Part shown: piece by piece, positions 35,624 through 45,413 of the stretch
Position numbering within the stretch: the stretch's first letter is position 1
Layout of the letters: every line of letters starts with the position of its first letter
Assembly: GCF_000755245.1 (NCBI RefSeq)
Contig: NZ_BBMP01000004.1
Coordinates: forward strand, 76,440-140,439
DNA length: 64,000 nucleotides
DNA from: Halococcus sediminicola
GTDB taxonomy: Archaea; Halobacteriota; Halobacteria; Halobacteriales; Halococcaceae
Reading direction: 5' to 3'
The notes under the pieces: model-generated
What the model was told of the DNA's origin: nothing
Databases searched by the model: none
What the model saw: the letters and a program-made list of their open reading frames with translations, nothing else
Position numbers and translations under genes: made by a program

Positions 35624-36082
35624 TTATCGCCGCACCGCTTCGTGCGTGTGGAGCACGTCGCCATAGGCCGCGTGTTCGTCGGCGTCCGCATCGAGCGCCC
35701 GGTGCTCTCCCCGCTCGACGGCGATACGACGCGGGACTGCGCCCCACTCGACGGCCGTGACGCGAACGCGACCGTCGGTAGAGCCGAGACGGCCCGGCAC
35801 TTCGCGGACCACGACGTGCTCTCTGGCGGGGTCGACGTACTCGACCTCGACGTGGCGCGTCGGCCGTTCACCCGCGCTCCAGCGGACCACCGCACGCACG
35901 GCGACCGCATAGAGGAATTTCTCGCCGTCAGGGTCGGGTTCGGGCGCGCCCATTTTCGAGAGCGGTTCGGGCGCGTCGAGGAACGTCCGGCCGTGCATAT
36001 CCGCACCCGAGCGGAGGATAGCGTCGGCGGTCCGGGCGAACCCGTTAGCGAAGCGGCCACTCGCGTCGCGCACGCGACTCAT
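35624..36082 (-). CDS. conserved-looking mobile-element protein, function unknown
   Basis: 152 aa, third gene of a leftward three-gene run starting at 36671; it overlaps the upstream zinc-finger gene by four bases. It is GC-rich and acidic/Arg-rich. Segments such as VRAVVRWSAGERPTRHVEVEYVD suggest a beta-rich fold. No family recognised. Codon use is more chromosomal than that of neighbouring AT-rich genes. Confidence 0.5.
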   Translation of the reverse strand: MSRVRDASGRFANGFARTADAILRSGADMHGRTFLDAPEPLSKMGAPEPDPDGEKFLYAVAVRAVVRWSAGERPTRHVEVEYVDPAREHVVVREVPGRLGSTDGRVRVTAVEWGAVPRRIAVERGEHRALDADADEHAAYGDVLHTHEAVRR

Positions 36083-36240
36083 CGGTCCACCCTCACGCCG
36101 CTCACTGGGTCAACGCCACTCCCGAATTTGGCATCCCACTGGTAGAGTTCGGGCGCGCAGGTGATGCACCAGCCCTCTTCTTGCTCTTCGGCGCTGTATT
36201 CCCACATGTCCTTCCCGCAGCCGCGGCAGAACGCCGCCAT
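36079..36240 (-). CDS. 53-aa zinc-finger protein
   Basis: Starts MAAFCRGCGKDMWEYSAEEQ and continues to WCITC, giving CxxC and CxxC about 17 residues apart. It overlaps the downstream gene (ATGA) and touches the upstream SWIM gene stop. It is probably a small zinc-binding protein of the same operon. Confidence 0.55.
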   Translation of the reverse strand: MAAFCRGCGKDMWEYSAEEQEEGWCITCAPELYQWDAKFGSGVDPVSGVRVDR

Positions 36241-36671
36241 CAGCGGCCTCCCGTGTCGCGGACGAGATGGGTCCAGACCGCCCAGTCACCGACCGAGACG
36301 CCGGAAACGCAGTCCGGGCAGGGATAGACGCCAACGCCACACGGACCGTCGCAGTCGCGCGAACCGAACGGACAGCCTTGTTCGCGGGCAAACTGGGCAA
36401 CTTGAGCGATGAAACGGCTCTGTGCGCCGTCGGTAAACAGCGCGTCGAGAGCGCATTTGATGGCGTGTTTGCACCCGAGACCGCGGAATTGCCGGTCCTC
36501 GCAGGTGCAATGGCCTGATTGAAGGTCGACCTCGTAGGCCGAACCGTCGTGGGTGACCTCGTAGCTGAGTGGCGCGATGCACTTGGCTTCGATGTCTTGA
36601 GCGACCGCGCGTTCGAATCGCGCAGCCGTCAGGGCGATACTGCTTTCCGGGGCCGCATTTGTAGTGGACAT
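36240..36671 (-). CDS. SWIM zinc-finger protein
   Basis: 143 aa from the ATG at 36671. The SWIM motif CxC-xn-CxH is CTCEDRQFRGLGCKH (Cys55, Cys57, Cys67, His69). A second Cys cluster (CPFGSRDCDGPCGVGVYPCPDC) follows near residue 100. SWIM domains bind DNA or proteins, and such small versions are frequent in haloarchaeal viruses and plasmids. It is divergent from the 36862 gene across an intergenic region with repeated operator-like words. Confidence 0.75.
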   Translation of the reverse strand: MSTTNAAPESSIALTAARFERAVAQDIEAKCIAPLSYEVTHDGSAYEVDLQSGHCTCEDRQFRGLGCKHAIKCALDALFTDGAQSRFIAQVAQFAREQGCPFGSRDCDGPCGVGVYPCPDCVSGVSVGDWAVWTHLVRDTGGR

Positions 36672-36777
36672 TGGCTGTGGACTCCTTGAAACAGCCAGCC
36701 CGCGTGTTGGACCACGCGGGCATTCTCTCGCTGAGAACACCCCGAGGGGCCGGTCTGTCTCTACTACAAATTACTAT

Positions 36778-36864
36778 CTACAGTCACATAAAGGTTACTG
36801 CTTGTGGTAACGATGACTACTTACAGTAATATTTATAGCAATGCGACCACATACAGTAAGTATG
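36778..36864. promoter_or_regulatory. divergent promoter with repeated TACAGTAA-type operator words
   Basis: Contains TCTACAGTCACATA (36778), GGTTACTGCTTGTGGTAAC (an inverted GTTAC/GTAAC pair, 36793-36811), CTTACAGTAATAT (36820) and CATACAGTAAG (36849). A TATTTATAG box at about 36829-36837 lies 25-30 bases before the ATG at 36862, and the last repeat overlaps the inferred leaderless start. This is how a repressor-controlled promoter would look; the repressor is unknown. Confidence 0.55.
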
Positions 36865-37092
36865 GAAGAAGCCAAACAGGCAATCGTGCCAGATGACCAA
36901 TACCGAGGCTTGCTGACTGAACGAGAGCGCGAAATACTAACCGGCGATGCTGATGTGACCGATAACTATCGGTACCGAGTCATAAGCCGTGTGCGGACTA
37001 AAATCGAGACTATCGGCCGGGATATGGATGTGTTGGAGGAACAGCGTCCGGACCTGCTCGAAGAACTCCGTGAGGTCGTTTGCGATGAGTGA
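36862..37092 (+). CDS. small mobile-element protein (helical, possibly regulatory)
   Basis: 76 aa from the ATG at 36862, chosen because the TATA box is at leaderless distance; the in-frame ATG at 36841 lies inside the operator region. The central part YRGLLTEREREILTGDADVTD followed by VRTKIETIGRDMDVLEE is a pattern seen in short haloarchaeal virus and plasmid proteins. Function unknown. It overlaps the next gene by eight bases. Confidence 0.6.
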   Translation: MEEAKQAIVPDDQYRGLLTEREREILTGDADVTDNYRYRVISRVRTKIETIGRDMDVLEEQRPDLLEELREVVCDE

Positions 37093-37426
37093 TCTTCGCC
37101 GATTTGAGAGCGGTCAGCGCGCGATCGACCGCGAGAGCGGCGATGAGAGCCGGATGTTCGTTCTCGGCGGGCGCGACAAGACCGCCGAGGAGTGCTATGT
37201 TGCGGCCATCGACCAGACCGTCGCCGAGGCGAATCCCGAGTATCCGGCGGGCGACCCGGTGGCTAACGTCGCGTTCGTCGAGAGCATCGAGGAGGCGATG
37301 GGTATCGACTGGGAAGCCGATGACGTGCTCCAGTTGGGTGCAAGCGAGCGCGCCCGCGCACGGATTCGGATGTATGCCTACCCGGAGAGTCGTCTCGCGC
37401 CGGTTGAGGAGGAAAACGATGGGTGA
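37085..37426 (+). CDS. hypothetical mobile-element protein
   Basis: 113 aa from ATG at 37085. Starts MSDLRRFESGQRAIDRESGD; the rest is acidic with no recognised domain. Overlaps both neighbours. Immediately after it, at 37419-37466, a 15-codon frame begins MGDLRRIESAGR, an apparent duplicate of its N-terminus. Confidence 0.5.
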   Translation: MSDLRRFESGQRAIDRESGDESRMFVLGGRDKTAEECYVAAIDQTVAEANPEYPAGDPVANVAFVESIEEAMGIDWEADDVLQLGASERARARIRMYAYPESRLAPVEEENDG

Positions 37427-37458
37427 CCTTCGACGCATTGAGAGCGCCGGGAGGAACG

Positions 37459-37743
37459 ATGAATGAGGAGAACGAGCACTGGGAGCGTCACGTCATTCGC
37501 TCAGTCGAGGAGTTTCGCACCGGGGCGGTTTACGAGGTTCCGTCGCTCCGGCGGACTGGTAGCAGGGCGTGGGAGGTGCATGAGGTGTCGAATAGGGGAC
37601 TGACTTTCAGCAAGGTGGGCGGGTCGTCCGGCGCGGAACTCGGATGGGACGACAAGCCTGGAGCCTCTACAGATGATGACCAGCCCCGCACGCTTCGCGA
37701 ACCCGTCGTGGACGGCGAGGTCGTCGAGATCGAACCGCCATGA
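37459..37743 (+). CDS. hypothetical protein upstream of Doc/Fic-like gene
   Basis: 94 aa from ATG at 37459. HWERHVIRSVEEFRTGAVYEV opens a predicted small beta domain; the tail is acidic. It overlaps the Doc/Fic-like gene by four bases (37740-37743). In Phd-Doc modules the antitoxin precedes the toxin, so this is a candidate antitoxin by position only; it has no recognisable Phd motif. Confidence 0.5.
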   Translation: MNEENEHWERHVIRSVEEFRTGAVYEVPSLRRTGSRAWEVHEVSNRGLTFSKVGGSSGAELGWDDKPGASTDDDQPRTLREPVVDGEVVEIEPP

Positions 37744-38141
37744 CTGAGAATCTACCGACGCCCGATGAGATACTCGCCATGCATGATGAGATCGAAGCGG
37801 AGTACGACCTGAAATACAAGGGTGTTCGTGCTGCGGCCCCGAAAGGCAAGCTCCGACAGAACGTCATCGAACCGGCGAGAGAGTACGACGACCCGTGGCA
37901 CCGAGCTGCCGTGTTGCTCTTCGGAATCCAGAGCGTCCACGTTTTCGAGGATGCGAACAAACGGACGGCTTGGGCCGTGACGATGGAGTATCTGGATGAG
38001 CAGGGGCTTGACGTCGAGTTGCCACAGGATACTGCTGTGATCGAGCGTATCGTTCGCCGCGCCGGGCTGTTCGACACGGACGCACTCGCCGAATGGCTCG
38101 AAACCGGCGAGATTGACGAAAGCAAACTGCCGGAGCGTTAA
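37740..38141 (+). CDS. Doc/Fic-like protein
   Basis: 133 aa. The Fic core is HVFEDANKR (His67-Arg75), close to the Doc form HxFxNANKR, and is preceded by a helical N-terminus of Doc length. Doc phosphorylates EF-Tu, whereas Fic proteins AMPylate targets; the target here would have to be an archaeal protein. It sits in an overlapping operon with 37459 upstream and a 34-aa gene 26 bases downstream, as expected for a toxin-antitoxin or addiction module on a mobile element. Confidence 0.75.
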   Translation: MTENLPTPDEILAMHDEIEAEYDLKYKGVRAAAPKGKLRQNVIEPAREYDDPWHRAAVLLFGIQSVHVFEDANKRTAWAVTMEYLDEQGLDVELPQDTAVIERIVRRAGLFDTDALAEWLETGEIDESKLPER

Positions 38142-38167
38142 AGATGGAGAAGAACCACACCACTACT

Positions 38168-38272
38168 ATGAGCAAGCCAGAACAGGAATCGGACGACCTT
38201 GAAGAGTACCGTGAGCGGGCGCGAGAAACCATCAAGCGCGAGAAAGACGTCCTCGACGCGCTTGCCGACTGA
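38168..38272 (+). CDS. 34-aa helical peptide
   Basis: ATG at 38168, stop 38272. The sequence DDLEEYRERARETIKREKDV is a charged amphipathic helix. It may be an antitoxin or leftover of one, next to the Doc/Fic-like gene. No family assigned. Confidence 0.45.
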   Translation: MSKPEQESDDLEEYRERARETIKREKDVLDALAD

Positions 38273-38775
38273 TCCCACCCGAACGCTGATCCCCCGGACC
38301 TGTCTATGTTCTCAATAGAGCGTAATGGTTATACTACGCCGAGATTCTGCTCCTCCGCGCATCCTCGCGCTGGTCTCAGCTAACCTTGTGTAATAATTGG
38401 CCTTTCCACCCATCGGATTTGTACATAAGGTTCGCTGGTCGTCGCATTATCGACCGGACCTCCGTAAATCTACAACAGAGACGGACCGTTGCGCTTACCA
38501 GACATCCACCCCTGTCTCGACACGGTCTTCGCCCTCAACCGCCTGAGTCGAGAGCACTGCCGCGAAATTTTCGGTCACATCGGGATGTTCGACGGCACGC
38601 TCCAGCGCTGGGATAATTTGGGTGGCGAGCTCCGCGCTGACATCGAAGCTTCTGGTGCAAGCATGGTGATGCGGTGGCTGGAAATCGTCCTGAAGTTCGT
38701 CGTTTCAAACGTCAAATATTTCTGTGAATTGCTGTGATTACCATGCCCTATGCCTATTCAACACAGCAGCGTAGG
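38273..38775. other. spacer with repeat R2 and a doubtful frame
   Basis: Contains R2 copy B (38384-38430). A frame at 38489-38737 begins only at TTG and ends VVSNVKYFCELL; it has no recognised family and may be the tail of a lost gene. A TATA box for the symporter operon follows. Confidence 0.4.
38384..38430. repeat. 47-bp inverted-end element R2, copy B
   Basis: Ends are CCTTGTGTAAT and GTACATAAGG, the most degenerate pair of the family; the core is pyrimidine-rich and unrelated to the other copies. Confidence 0.6.
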
Positions 38776-38780
38776 TAAGT

Positions 38781-38788
38781 TTTATATA
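38781..38788 (+). promoter_or_regulatory. TATA box of the symporter operon
   Basis: TTTATATA, 53 bases before the ATG of the DUF3311-like gene, predicts a transcript with a short 5' leader. Confidence 0.5.
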
Positions 38789-38841
38789 CCACCCAATAAT
38801 TCGTCATCCTGCCACAGACACAGTGGTACAATATCACAAAC

Positions 38842-39159
38842 ATGGCACAGACAGACACTGCAGTCGATTCCGATGGAAAATCCACCGTCTCAAGCGATCA
38901 ATCAGAAAGGGGACTCGACCTTTTCTGGGAAGAAACACCTCGCAAAGCCCGTTACCGCTACTTGCTTCACTTTGCCGTGTACGTACTCTTGCTTGGCACG
39001 GTCGTCTGGCCGGGCTTCATCGCATTCAATCGGATCGAACCATACGTGCTAGGACTTCCGTTCAACATGTTCTGGGTCACGATGGTCCTCGTGTTCATCA
39101 CCATCAACTCGTATCTCCTGTACCGCTTTGACGAAGGCAAACTACTGGGAGGCAGTTGA
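38842..39159 (+). CDS. DUF3311-like small membrane partner of a sodium:solute symporter
   Basis: 105 aa with two membrane spans (about residues 40-60 and 70-92). The signature VVWPGFIAFNRIEPYVLGLPFNMFW matches DUF3311 proteins, which are regularly encoded just before SSS-family symporters. It ends two bases before the symporter start and is probably an accessory subunit. Confidence 0.75.
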   Translation: MAQTDTAVDSDGKSTVSSDQSERGLDLFWEETPRKARYRYLLHFAVYVLLLGTVVWPGFIAFNRIEPYVLGLPFNMFWVTMVLVFITINSYLLYRFDEGKLLGGS

Positions 39160-39161
39160 AC

Positions 39162-40715
39162 ATGGTCACGACGGATACCCTGTTCATTACGGGAATACCC
39201 CTCCTTTATCTCGCTTTTGCGCTCTGGATCGGGCTGCGAAGTCGCGGGGAGGCAGATCAAGACAGCACGGAGGGATACGTCGCCGGGGGTCGGGGAATCG
39301 GCCTCCTTGTGATGTATTTCGTCATGAGTGCAAGCATCAACAGTGCTTTTGCGTTCTTGGGTGGGCCAGGGTGGTCGTTTAGCAAGGGTGCGGCTGCACT
39401 GTACATTGTTGCATACGGTGGGTTCGGAATGTTGCTGTGGTATATCTTCGGTCCGAAAGTCGCTCGGCTTGGTCGCAAACGGGGCTACGTAACCCAGGCG
39501 GGTTTCCTCAGCGACCGGTATAACAGCAAGTATCTCTCCGCGCTCATGGCGATCGCTTCGGTTGCTGCGTTTATTCCGTATCTGGTCGTCCAGATCAAGG
39601 GCGTTGCCTTCATTCTCACAGAGGCCAGCAACGGGCTCATTCCGTTCTGGCTGTCGGGGCTGTTGCCCTTTCTTGTGATCGCCATCTACGTACTCACAAG
39701 CGGAATGATGGGTGTTGGGTGGTCGAACGTGCTTCAGGGAGTTATGATGCTGGTACTTGCCTGGTTCCTCGGATTGTACCTCCCCTTTGAGCTTCATGGC
39801 GGCATACAGCCGATGTTCGAACAGATCGCCAACAGCAATTCCACCCATTTGCTTGTCGGGCTGCCGGAGATGTCGATGCTCCGCTATTCGAGTTTCATCA
39901 TCGTTTCGGCGCTTGGATTCGTCATGTGGCCTCACCTGTTCATGCGTGCTTACTCGGCCGACAACGAGAAGACACTGAAGAAAACGGTCGCGCTCTATCC
40001 AACCTTCCAGTTCATTTTGATCCCGATCTTGCTAATCGGGTACGCTGGTGTGACCACAGTTGACCCAGCCGTACTGAGCAGTCCGGATCGCATCTTGCCG
40101 TATTTGATTACAGACCTCGGGATTCATCCCGTTCTCATCGGACTGTTCTTCGCTGGTGCGCTTGCGGCAACGATGAGTACCGCGGACTCGATCGTCCATG
40201 CATCGGTGAGTGTTACTACTAGGGACTTCTACAAACCGCTGTTCGATTCGGATATTGGTGACAAAAGCGAGACCCGATTGATGAAACTTGCCGTCTTTCC
40301 CACGGTCGGTGTCGCGTACTATTTCGCGCTGTTTAGCCCGGTCAATATCGTTCCGCTACAGGCGGCGGCATACGGCGCGGTGGTCCAGTTCCTCCCGTTG
40401 ATGCTCGGTGCCTTCTACTGGCCAGGCTCGACAAAAACTGGGGCACTGTCTGGACTGTTCGCCGGCAGTATCGTGACCATCCTCTTTACGTTCATCGTCC
40501 CTTCCCCACTGGATCTGCATGCCGGGTTCTGGGGGCTTATCGCCACGACTGTCGTTTTCGTCACGGTGAGCTTGGTTACCGAAGTCGAGGACAAAGAGTT
40601 CGCACAAGATATTATTAGAGAATCACGGCCTGCACCATCTACAGCACAAACGTCGGGCGAGAGTTCCTCTGTAACTGCGACGGATGGTGGGGCTCAATCA
40701 GACGAGGCGGAGTAA
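39162..40715 (+). CDS. sodium:solute symporter (SSS family)
   Basis: 517 aa with about 12-13 spans. SSS features include EGYVAGGRGIGLLVMYFVM near the start, the GGPGWSFSKGAAALY helix and the conserved FFAGALAATMSTADSIVHASV. It imports an organic solute with sodium. The neighbouring PLP ammonia-lyase and amidohydrolase suggest an amino acid, acyl-amino acid or similar compound. The ATG at 39162 is chosen over a TTG two codons upstream. Confidence 0.85.
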   Translation: MVTTDTLFITGIPLLYLAFALWIGLRSRGEADQDSTEGYVAGGRGIGLLVMYFVMSASINSAFAFLGGPGWSFSKGAAALYIVAYGGFGMLLWYIFGPKVARLGRKRGYVTQAGFLSDRYNSKYLSALMAIASVAAFIPYLVVQIKGVAFILTEASNGLIPFWLSGLLPFLVIAIYVLTSGMMGVGWSNVLQGVMMLVLAWFLGLYLPFELHGGIQPMFEQIANSNSTHLLVGLPEMSMLRYSSFIIVSALGFVMWPHLFMRAYSADNEKTLKKTVALYPTFQFILIPILLIGYAGVTTVDPAVLSSPDRILPYLITDLGIHPVLIGLFFAGALAATMSTADSIVHASVSVTTRDFYKPLFDSDIGDKSETRLMKLAVFPTVGVAYYFALFSPVNIVPLQAAAYGAVVQFLPLMLGAFYWPGSTKTGALSGLFAGSIVTILFTFIVPSPLDLHAGFWGLIATTVVFVTVSLVTEVEDKEFAQDIIRESRPAPSTAQTSGESSSVTATDGGAQSDEAE

Positions 40716-40837
40716 GCACAGTCATCGCGGACGGGACTGTCGTTCGGTAGACGGCTAGCAATACCGTCTGTGTTGTCTGTCACCACGTCCGCCCTGCATT
40801 CGCATGAACAGCCGTGAGCCTTCCCGGTTCATCGAGA

Positions 40838-41860
40838 CTAATCGTGGACGATCGCCCGGAGCTTGGTCATAGAGAGGTTGCTGCCCGAAATCGGTAGAAC
40901 GACTGTTTTCCCTGTCAGTTCATCACTTAACTGGAGTGCCGCTGCAACGCTGCTGGCGGCTGCCCCTTCGACTAACACACTATCGTCGGCGAGCAGTCGT
41001 CGAATAGCGGCCCGCAGATCATCGTCTTCAACGAGTACCATCTCCGAGAGATGTTCCTGCATGATCTCAAGCGGAAGTGCGAACGGTGTTCGTGTCTTGA
41101 TTCCCTCTGCGAACGTCTCAGCATTCTCCTGCATCTCGACGATTCCATCTTTCCACGCACGATAAACCGCATCCGCTCCCGAGGCTTGGACCCCGATAAC
41201 GTCAGCACCAAGGAGTTTTCCGACAGTGAGTGCGTAGGCTGCGGCACTGCTTCCACCTCCAACTGGATTGATGAGAATATCGACGCCGGGACAATCAACC
41301 ATCACTTCGAGACCAGCGCTGGCACGCCCGGCGATGAGATGGGGTTCGTTACCGCCATGGACATAACGGTACCCATCCTCTGCAGCCTGCTGTTCAGCGT
41401 ACTCGCGAGCTTCGTCAACGTCTCGACCGTGCGCGATAACGGTCGCCCCGAGCCGTTCCATATTGTCGGTCTTGGTCGGATTCTTGAGCGTCTCGGGGAC
41501 GACAATGACTGCCGGAATGTCAAACTCGCGCGCGGCAGTTGCCATCCCTTGGCCGTGATTGCCCATGCTTGAAGTGATGAGCCCCGGCTCGTGGAATTCT
41601 TCGTTAAGGTCGTTGACGAGGTTGTAGAACCCACGGATTTTGAACGAACTAGTTGGGAGTGTATCCTCACGCTTGAGATAGACATCGGCATCGAGAGCTG
41701 TTGAGAGACTCTCACTGCGAACCAATGGCGTGCTGGGAATGTACTGTCGGACGATCTTCCGTGCCTCGTAGATATCACGAGTCGTTGGTGGGGTCAGATC
41801 GTGGTACGAAAAGATCGTAGTCTTATCGGGTGATTCGACTGATTCGTATGATGTCGTCAC
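40838..41860 (-). CDS. threonine/serine dehydratase-like PLP enzyme
   Basis: 340 aa, fold-type II. The PLP lysine is Lys74 in TSSFKIRG. Phosphate and cofactor motifs are SSMGNHGQGMA and VGGGSSAAAYAL, with C-terminal PISGSNL. There is no regulatory ACT domain, as in catabolic dehydratases or EutB/hydroxyaspartate-dehydratase-like enzymes. It probably eliminates ammonia from a hydroxy amino acid. It is convergent with the symporter and divergent from the amidohydrolase gene. Confidence 0.85.
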   Translation of the reverse strand: MTTSYESVESPDKTTIFSYHDLTPPTTRDIYEARKIVRQYIPSTPLVRSESLSTALDADVYLKREDTLPTSSFKIRGFYNLVNDLNEEFHEPGLITSSMGNHGQGMATAAREFDIPAVIVVPETLKNPTKTDNMERLGATVIAHGRDVDEAREYAEQQAAEDGYRYVHGGNEPHLIAGRASAGLEVMVDCPGVDILINPVGGGSSAAAYALTVGKLLGADVIGVQASGADAVYRAWKDGIVEMQENAETFAEGIKTRTPFALPLEIMQEHLSEMVLVEDDDLRAAIRRLLADDSVLVEGAAASSVAAALQLSDELTGKTVVLPISGSNLSMTKLRAIVHD

Positions 41861-42039
41861 TCACACCAATATGGACACGGCTGTATTAAGCGCCCATGAT
41901 CGATTGGAGACAACTGTAGCTGTCGTTTCTGTTAGTACCGACTGGTCGAGAGATCGTTTGATGCTCGTAGTCAGTGAACAACAGTCCGTACTGTCCACAA
42001 ATACTAATACGACCATCCACAATTTGCATCCTGGTAACT

Positions 42040-43326
42040 ATGAACGCACAAAAGCAGGTCCGCGACTGGCTTATCGATCTGCGCCGTGATTTTCACCGAT
42101 ACCCAGAACCGGCATGGTGTGAGTATTATACGATGGATCGTATCGTTAATGAGGTGACCAATATCGGTGTTGACGAGATGTATGTCGGCCGTGATGCACT
42201 TGCCCCAACAGAACGGATGTCTATTCCATCTGATGACGTACACGACCAGTGGCTGGAAAACGCTCGTGAGCTAGGTGCCGACAGCGATTTGCTTGCGGAG
42301 ATGAGCGGTGGCTACACAGGTGCTGTCGTGACCCTCAAAGAAGGAGATGGCCCAACTATTGCTCTCAGAGTCGATATCGACGGCTTGTATATCAATGAAA
42401 GCACCGAACACGACCATTTGCCTGCTGCTGAAGGCTTTCGTTCCGAGAACGAACAAACGATGCACGCCTGTGGACACGACGCCCACATGACCATCGGACT
42501 CGGTGTCTTGGAGGCGCTCAAAGAGAGTGAGTTCGAAGGAACGTTCAAACTCTTTTTCCAGCCCGCTGAAGAGCGTGGCAGCGGCGGCAAACCCATGGCT
42601 GCGTCGGGCCGTCTTGACGGCGTTGATTATCTGCTCGCGCTCCATGTCGGACTCGGTCATCCGACCGGAGAGATAGTTGCTGGAATGGTCCGGCCACTGG
42701 CAAACATCAAATTCACCGCCGAATTTTCTGGAGAGAGTTCACACGCAGGTGTTGCTCCTGAAGCTGGAAAAAACGCTATCCAAGCACTGGGAACGGCGAT
42801 TCAGAATAGCTACGCCATCCCACGTCACGGAGAGGGCGCGACACGGGTCAATATCGGCCGTGTCGAAGGTGGAACAGCTTCAAACATCATTTCTGATAAT
42901 GTCCGAATCGAGGCTGAGGCACGAGGTGAGACGACTGAACTGATGGAATACACGTTCAAGCGTCTGAAGCAAGTCCTTCGGCAGTCAGCTACAATGCACG
43001 ACTGTGATGTCGATTTCGAAATTACAGGTCACTCACCACGGGCTGATAGCAATGAAGATCTCTCTGCGATGGTCTATGAAGCTTCGAAAGGGATTGATGG
43101 AGTCACCGAGTCAATCATGCAAGCTGATTTCGGAGGAAGCGAGGATGCAACCTGTTTAATGAACGCTGTCGAGGACAATGGAGGCAAGGCTGCTTACTCG
43201 ATCATCGGAACAGATCATCCGGCCGGCCATCACAACAGTCGCTTCGATATCGACGAAGCAAGTCTCAGAATTGGTGTCGAGACAATCTGCGATGCCATTG
43301 TTCGGGTATCTCGTGAAAGGCCGTGA
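42040..43326 (+). CDS. M20 family amidohydrolase, AbgA (aminobenzoyl-glutamate hydrolase)-like
   Basis: 428 aa from the ATG at 42040. It follows AbgA closely: RRDFHRYPEPAWCEY at the start, GGYTGAVVTL, ALRVDIDGL, metal site HACGHDAHM (Cys144, His146), FQPAEER, and late AGHHNSRFDID. Such enzymes release amino acids from N-acyl or N-aroyl conjugates. With the symporter and ammonia-lyase it forms a plausible uptake and deacylation pathway. About 180 bases separate it from the divergent dehydratase. Confidence 0.82.
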   Translation: MNAQKQVRDWLIDLRRDFHRYPEPAWCEYYTMDRIVNEVTNIGVDEMYVGRDALAPTERMSIPSDDVHDQWLENARELGADSDLLAEMSGGYTGAVVTLKEGDGPTIALRVDIDGLYINESTEHDHLPAAEGFRSENEQTMHACGHDAHMTIGLGVLEALKESEFEGTFKLFFQPAEERGSGGKPMAASGRLDGVDYLLALHVGLGHPTGEIVAGMVRPLANIKFTAEFSGESSHAGVAPEAGKNAIQALGTAIQNSYAIPRHGEGATRVNIGRVEGGTASNIISDNVRIEAEARGETTELMEYTFKRLKQVLRQSATMHDCDVDFEITGHSPRADSNEDLSAMVYEASKGIDGVTESIMQADFGGSEDATCLMNAVEDNGGKAAYSIIGTDHPAGHHNSRFDIDEASLRIGVETICDAIVRVSRERP

Positions 43327-43381
43327 TTGGCACCAAATATCAAAATAGAGATAAGATTGCTCATAGGGGTCAGCAGAGATA

Positions 43382-43439
43382 CTCATAGATTTTCGGCGTC
43401 AACCACATCGGCTAGCGACGCTCCAGAATCTTCGACCGA
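43382..43439 (-). pseudogene. 3' fragment of an HTH gene paralogous to 48869-49456
   Basis: Minus-strand reading gives SVEDSGASLADVVDAENL then TGA, almost identical to the end of the HTH regulator at 48869 (SLEDSGASLADVVDAENLDV). The rest of the gene is missing; plus-strand transposase remnant sequence takes over at 43439. Confidence 0.7.
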
Positions 43440-43630
43440 TGGCCGTTGCGAATAACGCACTCATCCGAACAAAAGGCTACACCCAGCGATGTATGTCCGA
43501 GACGTCCTATTCGACGGTCAAGCGAACGCAGGGCGGAGTCCTGCGTTCGCGGTTCTGGTATCGTCAGTTCCGTGAGATTGTTCTCCTGTTCGCGCTCAAC
43601 AACATCAAGAAACTCGCCGAGACACTATGA
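43440..43630 (+). pseudogene. C-terminal fragment of an IS5-type transposase
   Basis: The reading MSETSYSTVKRTQGG, then RFWYRQFREIVLLFALNNIKK and a stop, is the C-terminal catalytic end (YREK-like region) of DDE transposases of the IS5/ISH group. No upstream DDE domain is present and the left boundary abuts the HTH gene fragment. Confidence 0.6.
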
Positions 43631-43643
43631 TCGTACCCTCGTA

Positions 43644-44060
43644 CCGCATTTTCAACAGAGCAAGTCGGTCGTTTCTTGGACAGCGATGAGTACGGCAATA
43701 GCTATCGGCATTTCCGAGCGGCAGACATTGCAGACAGTGACCCGGAACTTTCCGCTGCGATGGTTGGAGCCTATTTGCCGAAGTCAGAGGATGAATCGCC
43801 TCTTTCGTCGGGAATCGTCGTGGCACGGCATACGGACTCGCGGAATAGTGCGACGCTCTGGGTCGTTCGTCGGCGGCAACGCTGCCCTCGACGAGCGCTT
43901 CTACCAGCTCTATTACGACGTGGACGCCGTCTCGGTCGGCCCGGATGAGGGGGGGGGGGAACCTTCACGGGGCGGACGAACACACCACGGTCACCTCGTT
44001 GCTTGAGGCCGCGGCGACGATCTCCGCGATCGCCGTTGAGTACTGCGAGACCGAGGAGTG
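43644..44060 (+). pseudogene. remnant of an M20-type peptidase gene, frameshifted at a G11 tract
   Basis: One frame reads FVGGNAALDERFYQLYYDVDAVSVGPDEGG up to a run of eleven G (43949-43959). Another frame continues NLHGADEHTTVTSLLEAAATISAIAVEYCETEE to a stop at 44059. The joined ending matches the C-terminus of M20 deacylases/peptidases. Upstream, LDSDEYGNSYRHFRAADIAD may be a fragment of an unrelated small DNA-binding protein. The stretch is a mosaic of gene debris. Confidence 0.5.
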
Positions 44061-44160
44061 ATCCGATGGCAACCGATTCGAATCCATCACGACGATCGAT
44101 CCGACGACATCGCATCGACGGAACGAATAGCAACCATAACACACGACACCATAGCCACCG

Positions 44161-45312
<1,152 letters not shown>

Positions 45313-45413
45313 CCAGAACGCACCGCCCGGTGAAGCGGGAGATTTGGGTCATGGACAACGCAAACCTCCCGCTTCAGCGTCTTTGATTTAGCGACCGATC
45401 CCGACGCCGTCTA

